Shown here: positions 21,715-33,246 of the stretch, one piece after another | How the letters are laid out: the number at the start of each line of letters is the position of its first letter | Numbering within the stretch: the first letter of the stretch is position 1 | Assembly (NCBI GenBank): GCA_020744425.1 | Contig: JAGMUV010000026.1 | Location: forward strand, 1 to 64,000 | Source of the DNA: Dactylonectria macrodidyma | Taxonomy: Eukaryota > Ascomycota > Sordariomycetes > Hypocreales > Nectriaceae | DNA length: 64,000 nt | Direction of reading: 5' to 3' | Notes under the pieces: model-generated | Database searches by the model: none | Told to the model about the DNA's origin: nothing | The model's input: the letters and a program-made list of their open reading frames with translations, nothing else | Translations under genes and position numbers: made by a program

Positions 21715-24425
21715 CTTGTGGGGGCCTCTAGTCCGGCGTTCCCCGTGGTCGCTTCCGCTCCCACGGGGGGTCCCTTGACTAGCAAAAGGGGCCCTTGATT
21801 CGCAAAAAAAAAAGATACCTCCAAAAGAGGGGTTTCCCCACCTAAATTGAAGTGGCTCTTTTTCATGAATAAACCCGCATTCTGCACACATGACCCTGTT
21901 ATCTACAACCCCGCTCAACGTAACATCACCAACTTCGTCAACTTTAACAATATCACGTCCTCGCTACCCAACTAAACACGATCACAACTATTACAATTCT
22001 GCACCAATGGCTACGGCAAATACATCAATCGGAAGCCCTGACTCAAGAGAAGATACCATCCGACTTTGGATTAATCCTGAGACCGGGAAGCATAACTTTT
22101 CACGGTGTAACGATGAGAACCTTGAACGCCGGACGGTAGCCGGCGTCGAGCTCTTTCGAGCCGGTTATTATAAGAACCTCGCTGTTGCAAGCCGTGATCT
22201 TAAAGTCAGTTATTGGAGACTATATTCTCGTCATAAAGGGTCTCATCCGGGCCAGAAGAATGGCGGCAATCACACCTTATTCTCGAAGGAAGAGGAGGGA
22301 GCTATTATCATTTGGGCACATCGCCGCATCACTCACGGACATCACATCACAATTCGTGCCCTTTGTTAACATGCGAATGCCGTTCTGAGGGCTAAAGAGA
22401 GGCCGCCAACGGCCTCTAGAAAGTGGGTAAGGCATTTTATGAGACGTTGGAAGCATACCTTTCATAAGAGGAAATCTACAACCCGAGATGCCAAGAGAAA
22501 GGCCATGGAAGACCGTGGCGAAGTTGAGAAGTGGTTCAAAGTTTGGCGAGAGTATATGCGTTATGTCAATCCTGAAAACGTGTGGAACGTTGACGAGATT
22601 AGCTTCATGATCGGATATCTCTTAAAAGGGACTTTCCTATGGACTTTCGCAGAGATTGAGCGGCCAATTCTCACGGATGCATACGAATTATGTTCAATGA
22701 CAGCCATCGAAGCCATCTCGGCCGCTGGAAAGTCGATAGCACCATTCCTGATCATGCCTGGAGTCCAGCTTCCGTTCAGGTGGTTTGATAACAACCTTGA
22801 CGGCGATACATCCATTGCTACGAGTCCCAGGGGTTATATCACTGATATCCTCGCCTCGGAATGGATTGAACACTTCGAGAGACTAACGAGACCTTCAAAT
22901 CCTGGCGAAAAACGAGTCATCCTCCTCGATGGATGCGAAAGTCACTTTACAAAGGAACTCGCGGTATATGCTAAATAGCATAACATTGAAATCTTCCCTT
23001 TCCCCCTACATTTGACTCATATGTTACAACCTTTGGATGTTGGAGTGTTCAGCTCTTACAAGTATTGGTAATAAGATGTCTTATACCGGGAGATTGCGGA
23101 TGGAGCCACAGATTTTAATAAGTCTGACTTCTTATTTCACCTTCAGGAAATAAGGGATCGCACTTTTAAAAAGTTAATGATTATCTCTGCCTGGGAGAAA
23201 TGTGGTATCTATCCTTTTAACCCATCAGCTGTGCTAGATTAAATGGTTGACCCCCTATCATCACTTAGCCAAGAGGTCAATGACCAAGACCTGCCTGGTT
23301 ATGTGACACTTGGGGATACTTCAGAAAGCGATTTTGACGGCTTAGATGACGACGAAAATGCTCCTGAAGATGACTCAGATGATCAGGAATTCCAGGAGAT
23401 TCCAATAACCCCCAAAACTCCCGAAAAGATCAACTGGGCCACCGTTGCTACCCCCCCCCTTTAACATCCGCATTATCCAACGCTACTAAGAATACGTTTC
23501 CTTACGGATTGAAGCTTCAATCGTCTCCGGTGTACGGCTGACGCCCTCGGTGGCTCATGTTCATGAAAAATCGAGGAAAGCTACAGAAGTTCTTATGATC
23601 AATGGCATTACATCGACTGAGGAGATGAAGCGTCTGAAGGAGAAGAATCTACGCTGCCGGGCACTTCAACAGGGGACTCAAATTGTAAGTAATTACGGCC
23701 CAATTCGCGTTAGTGATGCCAGACTTCGTGTCGCCAAAGACGAATACCATCGACGAGCCGCTTAAGCTGAAGAATATCGACGATATAGGAAGAAAGAAGC
23801 GACTGATGAAGTGAAATATATATATCGTTGGATAAAGGATGTACGAAGTATTGTCCGGGTAAGTGTTAATAACATTTCAGGGGTCGAAGCACGCAGAGGT
23901 TTATGGGCAAAAGCTGCACGACGAGAGCTTCTCTCTTCTAACGAGGATATGAGTAAGAGATATGCTATTCAACGTGAATTCCGTGAGTCCTTTGCACTGT
24001 CATTGGAGAGGATCACGGGCATCACTTGGCCCCCTGACTATGACGAAGAGACTGTCACTTCGGCAGTCAAATTCGTTGCCTTGGAGGAACAGGAACGCCG
24101 TGCAGCTAAGAAATTGCTTACATATGAGGCTGATGGCATTGAAATCATAGTTGAAGACTGCATTGAAGTCAGTCAGGGCGAATTTACGGTGCCAAAGGAG
24201 GAGCCGGAATAGGGGTTAAATTGGACTTGGGTAAATACATGACATTCACCCGGTCGCAAATATCACATATTATTGTTTTAATGAAGTGACTTCTAAATTG
24301 GGGAGAAACCCCCCTGTTTGGAAGTACCTTTTTTTTGCGAATCAAGGGCCCCTTTTGCTAGTCAAGGGACCCCCCGTGGGAGCGGAAGCGACCACGGGGA
24401 ACGCCGGACTAGAGGCCCCCACAAG
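21715..24425 (+). mobile_element. pogo/Fot-like DNA transposon, copy 2
   Basis: It has the same long inverted repeats as copy 1 and a TA duplication at 21,713-21,714 and 24,426-24,427. The orientation is opposite to copy 1. It has landed inside a Tc1-like transposase gene. Confidence 0.95.
21890..24212 (+). pseudogene. pogo transposase, copy 2 (RIP-damaged)
   Basis: The sequence is nearly identical to copy 1 but carries six nonsense codons, each at a Gln codon in copy 1. They are TAA 22,367, TAG 22,976, two TAA at 23,069-23,074, TAA 23,240 and TAA 23,763. All are CpA to TpA on the coding strand. The C run near 23,451-23,459 is 9 bases long here (13 in copy 1) and also shifts the frame. By contrast, the join near 22,555 (REYMRYVNPENV) is in frame here. 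The full C-terminus (..GEFTVPKEEPE) is present, ending at 24,212. Confidence 0.9.
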
Positions 24426-24819
24426 TACTGGCTTGATGGCCCTTGACGGCAGCGTCAATGCCTTACATATCATTGATCTATATTCTGCCGTTCTACCGGA
24501 TTTCCTTGATCCAGATGATATCTTTATGCATGATAACGCCTCGTCACATACAGCTAGGATCGTCAAGCAGCTGATGCAAGAGCTCGGGGTTAATGTCATG
24601 ATTTGGCCGCCTTTTTCGCCAGACCTCAATCCAATTGAGAACTTGTGGGCGTTAATGAAGGCTGAGATTTATCGCATACATCCAGAGCTTGAAACAGCTC
24701 CTGATACAGAAGAGACTTTAAGACAGCTTGTTAAAGCGGCAAAGGAAGCTTGGCACGCAATTGACTAGGCAGCCTTAAAGAATCAATCAGATACGATGCC
24801 TCATAGAGTCAAGGCAATC

Positions 24820-25045
24820 TAAGAACATCATTGTGGGAGGCGATTCCGCAGGCGGCCATCTAGCCATATCCTGCCTTGTAGCTCTCAGTCAACAGGGGCT
24901 TCCTCGGCCAAGAGCAGCCTTGCTCGTGTGTCCATGGGTAAACTTGACCAACTCGGGAGCCACATTCATTCAAAACAAGTATTTAGATGGCTTAGACAAG
25001 GCACAATTGGATGATTTGGCATCCAAGGTTCTCAAAGTGATTTGA
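24820..25045 (+). pseudogene. Alpha/beta-hydrolase fragment
   Basis: The frame reads IIVGGDSAGGHLAISCLVAL, the nucleophile elbow of alpha/beta-hydrolase fold-3 enzymes (GDSAGG), followed by RAALLVCPWVNLT. About 70 residues survive. The catalytic Asp/His end and the N-terminal half are missing, the left side being cut by the Tc1-like relic. It is a gene remnant. Confidence 0.65.
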
Positions 25046-26094
25046 AGGGCGGCGTAAGATTGAGCCGGCCCCCCAGACTCGAAAACTCGTTCCTAACCAA
25101 AAGTGGGATCCTCTCGGACTTGCTTGCCTTCTCATCCGCAGACGGTTAATGCGGCACAGCGACCCCACCAAAAGGATATCCCCAGCAATGAAGTCCGAGA
25201 AGCTAAGAGAAGGCGTCATCAGCATGGAGATCCGAAACCAGTTGGAAAACTCAGTTACAGACGACACCGGCAGCTAGTTGATCTTTGGGAAAATTGTGAC
25301 ATTGGTTCTACTGGATTCACCTGTGTACACCTCATGATTTGATCACTCAGAAAGACACTCATAATCGCTCCAGTAATGGTGGATTTGACGGCCACAGCCT
25401 TTGAGGCATGCCTTAGAAATGCGACTTTCACACGGATCTTTGGACGCGGCTTGAGCTGCTGGACGTTGGGTGACGCAATCTTTGTCATTGCTTCAGTCGC
25501 ATGGATAATTGCTGGGATAGTTGTTGAGAGTGACCAAACTTTGGTGACCTACCACAGGCTAGGGGCGTTGTTGGCGAGGAAACCAAGTCCGAGCCTCGGA
25601 TGGACTTACCCTTACCTCAGCATTCACAGCGGATGATCCCGGAATGCCCCGCAGAAGCGACCGTGGAGTTTGCTAGCTGCCAGACCTCGGGCTTTGGCCT
25701 TCAGTTAAAACAACAAACGGATACACCTGGCTGAGCCGGTCCCACAAGTCATTAAACCGACTAGACATTAATCAGCATTGGTCGCTGTACTGCCAAATTT
25801 CCGTCAATTATTTCCTATTTTAGCTTTAAAAGGAAATTCAGGCGTGCATAAATGCCAATTGACGATGCGCATCCGCATTGAAAAGACAAATGATTCCAAA
25901 TGGTATCCTGGAACTCCCCCTGAAGATGTAGCACATGACAATGGACCACGATGCCCGCATCTTAGGACTCTAATTGACTAAGACCAAGGGTGGAATGAAC
26001 TGGTCATGATACATATCCTTCAATACACTTTGAATAAGGTGTGTTTGTTTGTTTCCCTTTCTGGCCATGAACCAGTCTCCATCTCCTCTAAACA
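25046..26094. other. Intergenic stretch, probable gene debris
   Basis: Only short frames occur. One at 25,376-25,636 (plus) contains a hydrophobic run (IFVIASVAWIIAGIVV) that could be a membrane-segment relic, but I cannot assign it. Confidence 0.4.
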
Positions 26095-26373
26095 ATGAGT
26101 TCTAGACCACAGAAACCGTCATCTCATATTGAACGAATGATGCCAGAGTTTCTGACTCCTACTGATGATGTCACGCCTCAGAAGAGTGGACAACCCGTTA
26201 AAGATCAGTTCGTAAACACTGCGTCAGACCAGACTCTCGACGGCGATATTCTCGAATACCCAGAAGGCGGGACCAAGGCTCGGTTGGTGGTCATTGGCGC
26301 CTGGTGTCCGATGATCCCATCCATGGGCCTGCTGAACTCGCTGGCTGTTCTCCAAGCATGGCTAACCAGTTGA
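26095..26373 (+). pseudogene. N-terminal fragment of a monocarboxylate-type MFS transporter
   Basis: The first 92 residues have a soluble acidic/polar N-terminus and then EYPEGGTKARLVVIGAWC, which matches the PEGG..AW.VV.G signature opening helix 1 in fungal monocarboxylate-transporter-like MFS proteins. The frame ends at TGA right after helix 1 (AVLQAWLTS). No later helices are seen downstream, so only the beginning survives. Confidence 0.6.
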
Positions 26374-26965
26374 ATGGCATGTCTGAATCTTCACCGCGTG
26401 CCATGCGCCGTAACAATTTGTGTGAGTTTGAGAACCATGCATACATCTCCCTCCATACCGCCCACTCTGCTTGTAATCCTGCTTAGTGCTACCGCGTCCG
26501 GTTGATCTGTCGTCTGAGATAGACCCCTGTTGAGTTGCGGCTCGGTGGGTTTTCTTGGCTGACCGCATCGGTCACTCCGGACGTTGAGCGCTACCACCAC
26601 TTGAGAGTCGGGCTGAATGGACCTCCACGTACAACAGAGGGGTTCTGGTCCAATGAGAAAGAAGACACTGCTGCGAGTTTCAGTCACCATCTCGGCCAAG
26701 TCCAGAGTAGGGGGCATCTAGTACCTGAGTGACAGGGGTTCCGGGCGCAACTGAGGCCTCGCATGAATAACGGACTAACATGGAACTTCTGCAACGCCAC
26801 CCGAGGGACTGTATCGCCTCGGGTCCTCGGCAAGAAGCTCTGAGGGAGATATCACCACGGCCGTACCAAACCCCTTCTGTAGTCATAGAGTAATTCATTC
26901 ATACTCATTGGAGCTGACTTGTCCGTCCGCCGTGGCCTTGAACGACCCGTTTGCGGACCCCAGAT
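26374..26965. other. No gene seen
   Basis: The region between the MFS relic and the dehydrogenase has only short overlapping frames on both strands and nothing recognisable. Confidence 0.4.
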
Positions 26966-27785
26966 TTACCAAGGGAAGACTTCACCTCGCTTGGTCAAGA
27001 ACTGGTTCACCTCGCCGTCCCTATCACCCCTTACAATCTCCGTTATCCCCTGGGCACTCGTCTCCGACGACTCCGCCCCCTGGTCAATCCTGTTCTGCCT
27101 ATCCTCCTCCCCAGTCAAGTTGGTGACCACGAACCCAGGGCAAAACGACCAGACCTTCGCTGGGTGCTCCCATTTCTTGTACTGATAGGCCTGAATCCCG
27201 GTAATCATATTCAGAGCCGCCTTGCTGACGCGGTACGTCTCACCTGTAACCTGGGTGTATGCGGACGAGTGATCGTTCCGCAGCGTGATGGAGCCGAGGG
27301 TCGAGGAGACGTTGATGATCCGAGGATCGAGGGACTTCCGCAGCAGAGGCTCCAGGGCCTGGGTCAGCAGCATGGTGCCGAAGACGTTGGTATCGAAGAC
27401 GGTGTGGAAGTTCTCGCGCGAGACTTCTTCCTTGCCGGAGATGCCGGCGTTGTTGACGAGTACGTCGAGGATGACAAAGTCGGACGCCAGTTTCTGCACG
27501 GCAGCCTTAATGGACTCGTCGGAGGTGATGTCGAGCTCGAGGAAGCTGAGTGTACCGGCAGGCTTACGTGCCTGGATCTCGGTGAGAGCTGCAAGGCCCT
27601 TGGCGCTGGAACGGGCACCCATGATGACGTGGTTGTCTGGCGAGTCATTGGCGAGGGCGTAGGAGGTGTCATAGCCAATGCCGGAGTTGGCGCCTGGGAA
27701 AGCTAAGAGTAAGCCAACAGAAGACTGGCATTTGACGAAAATGGTACTGACCGGTGACGAGAATGATCCTCTTGTTGGGTGCCAT
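26966..27785 (-). CDS. Short-chain dehydrogenase/reductase (2 exons)
   Basis: This is an NAD(P)-dependent oxidoreductase of the classical SDR fold, substrate unknown. Exon 1 is 27,785-27,752, the intron is 27,751-27,694 (58 nt, GTCAGT...CCCAG) and exon 2 is 27,693-26,966, giving 253 residues. The splice rebuilds the cofactor motif TGANSGIG (residues 11-18). NNAG is at about 92-95, INVSS supplies the catalytic Ser near 141-142, and YRVSK gives Tyr165 and Lys169. CPGFVVTNLTG follows the active site as usual. The intron through the Rossmann motif makes a start at the later Met (27,622) wrong. Nothing appears broken. The neighbours are relics and intergenic DNA, so the pathway is not indicated. 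Confidence 0.9.
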
Positions 27786-29168
27786 GGCCATGTAATTGGG
27801 TGCTGATTCGGGCTGAGCAGAAATTGGTGGAGAGAGCAGGTTCGAAGACTGTTGCGGTTGGAATGTGCATTCGGTAACTCGGGGGGTGATGCTGTCTGGT
27901 TTTATACACTTTTATAGCGAGATAGGGATCCAGTCTCGCCATACCACGTGGTTTTGCGTGACTGCGCACCTCTGCGGGCTGGATGTCCGAGGTTGAGAGT
28001 CGATTATGGACTGGCGGACTATCTTCGTCCGCGTGAAATGTTGTAGGCTAGTCTACTTCTGATAAGTTACCTGGCCGGACCGGCGTTTTAACGTAGTAGT
28101 TGCTCGTAGTTCGGCTTTGTGATGTCTTCTGCGGCAAAGTAAAAGCTTGATTATAAATACCGGGCTCGAAGATCCGCTGACTAGTACCTGGAAGTATTGT
28201 ATTAGTACATTACCGCTGGTTCTTATCCAAATGGCGAGATATGCCGTTGCATCAGCAAACAAATCAATGTCCTCTCGGAGACTATGGCTCAAGCTGTCAT
28301 CAAGCCTTGAGCACAGGAACAGAGCAGCAAACTCCACGACATGGAGACTTCTCAGGAGTCATGGGCGGCAGCGATTTGGGTACGTTCGCACGGTAGTCAG
28401 CACTCTCGGCCTGGTGCTCCCCAGACCTTGAAAGAATGGAGGAGGAGCGTTCTAGTGGAGCTAAATTTGTATGTGAAGGAACGCTTTGTCATAAGGCCGA
28501 GTCGAGACCAAGTCTCTCCATATCTCAAACTCCGCTAAGAACTCTCCCGACGCCAGCTTGGGCTTAGGCGCTCTACCCCTGAAACGTCATGTGGCTTGAG
28601 ATTAAGCTCGAGAGTCGGCGAGAAGGTTTCGCCGGTTGCGAAACGGGGAAGCTTCTGGGTTCTGAAAAAGCCCCACGGCACTTGACTGCCGAGTTACCCT
28701 GCCGCAATAGGTATCTGGAAGAAGAGACTCGGCCCTTGTTAATTCGGCGTAATGAGACGTAAACTGAGAAAATCTCAGAGCTTTAGGTGTGCACCTTGAA
28801 GAGCTATGCTAAAAAGAGGGACACGCTTATTCGGAAGATATCCATAGCCTGGGGACTCGCCGATCTGGTTGTTCCCTGCGGACGGTCTAGGGTGCGTATT
28901 GCGCGTATCAAGACGTATAACAACGTATTCGCCAAATTGTGGTGGATCCTAACGGGTCCTGGACTTTGGCGGCGTCATTGGATTGGTCCAAGGACAAGCC
29001 GCCTTAGCCCCGTTTTGCTACATCCTTGGCCCAAACTTAATTTTAACACTACTTATTCTAGGCCTTCGACCCGCGAGGAGCGTATCCTTCGTATAGCCCG
29101 CTTACTTCTTCTTTGACACGCTTGTCTCTACCTACGGCCTGTAGTTGTTCCACGCGGCTCTCAGTTCC
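27786..29168. other. Intergenic region, no gene recognised
   Basis: About 1.4 kb lies between the dehydrogenase and the Zn2Cys6 factor. Frames here are short. A plus-strand frame at 28,787-29,116 shows no family I know. Confidence 0.5.
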
Positions 29169-30414
29169 ATGAATGAGAATACCCCACCTACTGACCAAGG
29201 TGGTAAAGTCGTCCACCGAAGGGCCCATAGAAAGTCACGTCTTGGATGCACGTTCTGCAAAAAAAGGAGGATCAAGGTAACGCCTAACCCGGCAGTCGAC
29301 CTGCGTTCCAAATGATTCAAGCTAATTCTTTGGCCCAAATCTCCAGTGCGATGAGCAAAAGCCGGCTTGCACCAACTGCGTCAGGCGATCGCTGGTGTGC
29401 AGTCTTGGCACAAACCAGAGCACTGCTTCCAGCCCAGCTTCGACGGCGTGTGTGGCAGCATCCGTCCGGTGCTGTGCAACCAGTCTAGATGTGGGGGATT
29501 TTGAGCTATTTCATCATTTTTGCCATGTCACATCTATGAGTTTCAGTAACGAGCAAGCCACCCAATACTTCTGGAGCGTTACAGTCCCGAGGCTGTCTTT
29601 TAGACACCAGTTTCTTCTCCACGCAGTCATTACTCTAGGCGCGTTGCACCTACGTCACATGAAGTACCAGCTTGAGAGAGACATGCCTGCCGGCCTGTTG
29701 GACAAGGCTAATGTGCATTGGGAAGAGGCCCTGAGGCTTGCCTCGCCGCTTCTCTCACGCGTCACTGAGTCAAACTGTGCCGCACTCTATCTCTTTGCAA
29801 CAATAACTTGCTTGCATACATTTGCCCTCGGCCCATGCCCAGGAGAGCTGCTTATATTCAACCAGAATGGCCCATCGCACTGGCTGACACTTTTTCGCGG
29901 ACTTCGGTCAATCGAGCAAGCATGTGACTTCGCAAGTGTCCAGAACGAGGAGCTGCACCCAATATTCCCGCTCTCTGGCTTAGAGTTGAACAAAGTTCCA
30001 GTCAAAGCCCTCGATCCATCCGTCCAAGAAGCTCTAGAGGCTTTAGCATCCTTCATAGATATCAACGTCACGAAGGATGACGAGCGGTGCGAGAGCCTGG
30101 TGGAAGCTCTCACGCTTCTGCGTAGGTGCTACACAGTGGTGCATGACGAACCAGCGCAAGTCTCGGCTTACACAGTCTTCAGCTGGTTACATCGTGTATC
30201 GGATCATTACCTGAAACTGGTACAGGCCACTGACCCAGTGGCGCTGCTACTCTTTTCATACTTTGTGGTGTTGATCAAGCGATTGGAGTGTGCCTGGATG
30301 GTAAAAGATTGGCCTACACATCTCATGTCAGAAATCTACGCTTGCATGCCACTTGCGAAACGTTTCTGGCTGAGCTGGCCTATGGAGCAAGTCGGCTGGC
30401 TGCCGGCTGAATGA
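29169..30414 (+). CDS. Zn2Cys6 transcription factor (2 exons)
   Basis: This is a fungal binuclear-zinc-cluster regulator acting in the nucleus. Exon 1 is 29,169-29,276, the intron is 29,277-29,346 (GTAACG...CTCCAG) and exon 2 is 29,347-30,414, giving 391 residues. The cluster is CTFCKKRRIK joined to CDEQKPACTNC..C, with six cysteines at residues 27, 30, 37, 44, 47 and 54. The intron falls just before Cys37, a common place in this family. The remainder looks like the Fungal_trans_2-type regulatory region, with helices rich in aromatic and Leu residues (FSNEQATQYFWSVTVPRLSF, LHAVITLGALHL). The target genes are unknown. The neighbouring dehydrogenase is transcribed the opposite way 1.4 kb to the left. 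Confidence 0.88.
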
Positions 30415-31487
30415 GTACAGCAACCGTGGTATAGACTATCTTGTAATTTGTTGTTTTTTTCTGACAAAAAGGAGAAGAGAAGACACTTCTACATGCGTCC
30501 ACGCCTCATTTGTTCATAATGTTGTCTTGATAGAAGCTGTTCCTTGCATAGGTCAAACCCTACTGGTAGGATTCACCACAAGTATCGTGACCCGAAGGAA
30601 GGGTTTAACATGAAGCATGGGTGAGGAGGGTTTATCTCGCTTGAGGCTAGAAGTTGCGTGACGTCACACCATGTCTTTTTCTCCAGTCCAAGGGGAGTTT
30701 CCACTAATCAGGCTCAGAATTTATGGGCCGAGATCGACGCCTTGGCACGGCGTATTCAATACGTGATGATGAGTCCTTGACAATTTCTGCCTCGGGATGC
30801 CCGTGACCTGCTGTTATTGACCCACTGCCTGCTAGCGCGTGCGGAATCACCACCAGAGACAGTTCTTGATGATGAACAACGTAACTTTCATGAAGCCAGA
30901 TTTAAAACCTGGTCCGAGAGGAGCACAGCTCCTTACATAGTATCTACATCCCAGTCACCAGCAGATCGAACCACCTTAGCCACACGGTCTCAACAATGGC
31001 AACGGCCGCGACCGCGACATCAACTTCCCTGACATGTATCTCCCGGAATGGCTCCGGACAGACAGGTCGGGACAGACAAGTGACAGGGATTAACACGCTA
31101 AGCAAGGATTAAAACACGCCGTCTCTACACTAAGGTCTGATCAGGAATAACCTGTGAGTTGAGGTCCACTAATTCAGCCGAAGGCTGACTCTACATCAGT
31201 TCTTAAGTTTTCCCGAATAATGAGGGTTTGGTGCAGACAGGGATAAATAAGTTTGTCGGAATCTGATTGGTCCAGATTTTGTATGGCCAGTCGCAAAACA
31301 ACGCGCAACTGGCTGATGGCACCAAAAGAGTGGGGCCAATGGGTGCTGGCCCCTGAAAGGTTCACGCAGAGTGCCGGCAGCTTGCGTCCGTTTGGAATTG
31401 TTTGTTTACTCAGTACTGTACCAGTACCACGCGTTCAATTCATCTCCCCAATTCGACAGGTCTCGATATGGCCTCGTTGATTGAGTA
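30415..31487. other. Intergenic with repeat copies
   Basis: There is no gene. 30,916-30,939 holds the mini-hairpin context shared with 19,873-19,896. 31,174-31,345 is an inverted dispersed-repeat copy beginning with the TCAGCCGAAGGCTGA hairpin. Confidence 0.6.
31174..31345 (-). repeat. Dispersed repeat copy (inverted)
   Basis: Read on the minus strand it contains CAGTTGCGCGTTGTTTTGC, CCATACAAA, GGACCAAT, CTGTCTGCACC, then AACTTAAGAACTGATGTAG and the hairpin TCAGCCTTCGGCTGA. The last part matches 14,514-14,549. The first part matches 285-385 and 15,384-15,585. Confidence 0.7.
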
Positions 31488-33210
31488 ATGGATTTCGGTC
31501 TCAACCCCGAAGAGCTCTCTAATGATTTACTCTTCGTTGTTTGTGCTCGTTGTGGGGAGGAGAGACCGAAGAGTTGTTGAATGTTGGAGGGTACACCCTC
31601 CACTTCAGGATTAAGGTTCAGGATTAAAGTTTGTAGTCCTAAACTTAGATCGTAGGACTTTCATCTAGGACTTTCTAGGACTCAAGTCCTAGAAGGAGCC
31701 AGTCGAAGATATAAGGTCTCAAAGGTCCTTCGATTGCGAGAGGATCAAGAAATACACACGATTCACCTTAATATCTGACAAGAGTGCCTTCACAGCAAAG
31801 AGGCAGTCTGCTGGGCAAACTAAGCAATGCATAGACTGCCGTAACCAGCGCGTTTCCCATGTAAGCTCTGCCTTCCTCGTCTATAAGACTCTTAACCCTC
31901 ATCAAATGAAGCATTCTAGATCCAAAGCCGTGCTCCAGACGCTGCGGAAAATTGCACTTCGTCCATCCTCACCTGGCAGACCTGCCACGAAGAGAACCGA
32001 CGGAGATGCTGGCCTATCGCCTCCCAACGAGAGATCCGGAACCCAGCCTACATCGCCAGAGAAGCTACGGCAACTTCATACAGCTAGGAGTTTATTCGGA
32101 GAGCCAATTAGCCAGCCGCAGGTGGTGCTGGGGACGCCAATCCCACCAACCCAATAAAGCTTGCGCAACTTCCGGACTCTTGCTCCCTCACCGACCGTAC
32201 AGCCAACGACCGATCAAATCGCGTCACATTCTGATCCATCTACTGTCCCAAGCAGCACAACTGATGCTGAGTACTCTTACTTGGCTTCTAGGTTCCATAA
32301 GGGCGGGAAAGACTCACAAGATGATGCCTCCAAGGCTGAGGCGAAGGCAAGGCAGGTGGCTATACAGCGCGACCATCGTTCACGGCGCCGTGCGGGGGAG
32401 ACTGTCTCCCTGACTCCCTCGATATCTCAGCTGGGCGTCTCTGCAGTTCCTGATGAGCCTGGAGAAGGTATCCCTGGCCGTGACCGTCGTCGTTGTGCAG
32501 GCTAACCACTGGATTAGCCGGTCGCCTCGGCCGGCCAGTCGTCCAGATCAAGGTTAAGAACGTCGGCCCTGGTGCGGCTGCTGCCCCCGATGATAAGGCG
32601 GGCAACCTTGCGAAGCAGATTCTCATGCATTGGCGCCCGTCTGATGCTGACATCCAACCTTTAGCAGCCAGTTGGCCTCTGCAACGACGCTCGCGGTACC
32701 GGTACTGTTTACGACATCGGCTCGGCGCCCGGGGCTGACACCATCCAAGACCCTCCCTGTGTTATCATGATGGAGTTTGACAAATACAACGGAGCGGTGT
32801 TCCTGACCACCCCCGATGGCAAGAAGATTGTCCCGATTCTCTCAGTTGAGAGGGACTTCCTCATCGGAGCCACTCTCTGCGCTCGCACCCAGTTTCCCCT
32901 GATCGTATGCTACGCCATTACCGTGCACAAGTCACAAAGCCTCACAGAAGATATGATCGTTACGGATCTCTCCTACCAGGACTTTCAGACTGGTTTAAGC
33001 TACGTGGCTGTCTCTCGCGTGGAAACGCTCGAGGGCCTGATGTTGGATGCTCCATTTGATCGTAATCACCTGGTCTACGGGTCTCCCCCGGATGGCATGA
33101 AGATGAAGATGAGGGATCAGGAGCTTAGGAAACGACAGGTGCTCACACGGAATCCGTATATGTCACATAATACCAAGAATGGCCATGGCAATAGATCAGT
33201 ACGTAGATAA
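31488..33210 (+). pseudogene. Zinc-finger / PIF1-like helicase gene, decayed
   Basis: The start ATG at 31,488 opens a frame with CARCGEERPKS, interrupted by a solo LTR. It resumes after the LTR with a CIDCRNQR pair, so a CxxC...CxxC zinc motif is rebuilt if the LTR is ignored. A likely intron starts at 31,861 (GTAAGC). The C-terminal exon region (about 32,500-33,210) reads GLAGRLGRPVVQIKV and DDKAGNLAKQI. After a frameshift and a deletion it reads GTVYDIGSAPGADTI, FLTTPDGKKIVPI, CYAITVHKSQS and LSYVAVSRVETLEG, the late motifs of PIF1-family helicases. The Walker A/B portion is absent. It is therefore a remnant of a multi-copy helicase gene, perhaps from a mobile element different from the Helitron at 4-11 kb. 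Confidence 0.7.
31575..31780. mobile_element. Solo LTR with AGAGT duplication
   Basis: The block starts TGTTGAATGTTGG and ends CTTAATATCTGACA. The 5-bp duplication AGAGT is perfect (31,570-31,574 and 31,781-31,785). The ends match the LTR at 37,272-37,447 (CACCCTAATATTTGACA), so both are one family. No internal genes remain. Confidence 0.9.
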
Positions 33211-33246
33211 TGCAGTAGTAGTAATAGCTTCCGGCCCGCGGACACA

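Larger units (their letters stand above)
21417..24768 (+). pseudogene. Third Tc1-like transposase, split by pogo copy 2
   Basis: Two pieces (21,417-21,712 and 24,428-24,768) join in frame across the TA target of pogo copy 2, reading ..IRPESRT then GLMALDGS... The left piece carries the first catalytic acid (VKWSDECMVVRGTG). The right piece carries FMHDNASSHTAR and PFSPDLNPIENLWALMK, with 34 residues between D and E, so it is a DD34E protein. The N-terminal DNA-binding part is missing before about 21,400. A TAG at 24,766 is followed in the same frame by about 15 more sensible residues, so the true C-terminus was slightly longer. It belongs to a different Tc1 family from elements A and B. Confidence 0.87.

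Noticed and set aside
26966..27700. Plus-strand open frames of up to 251 residues
   Set aside because: They are antisense to the short-chain dehydrogenase, whose motifs and intron are clear. GC-rich coding leaves open shadows.
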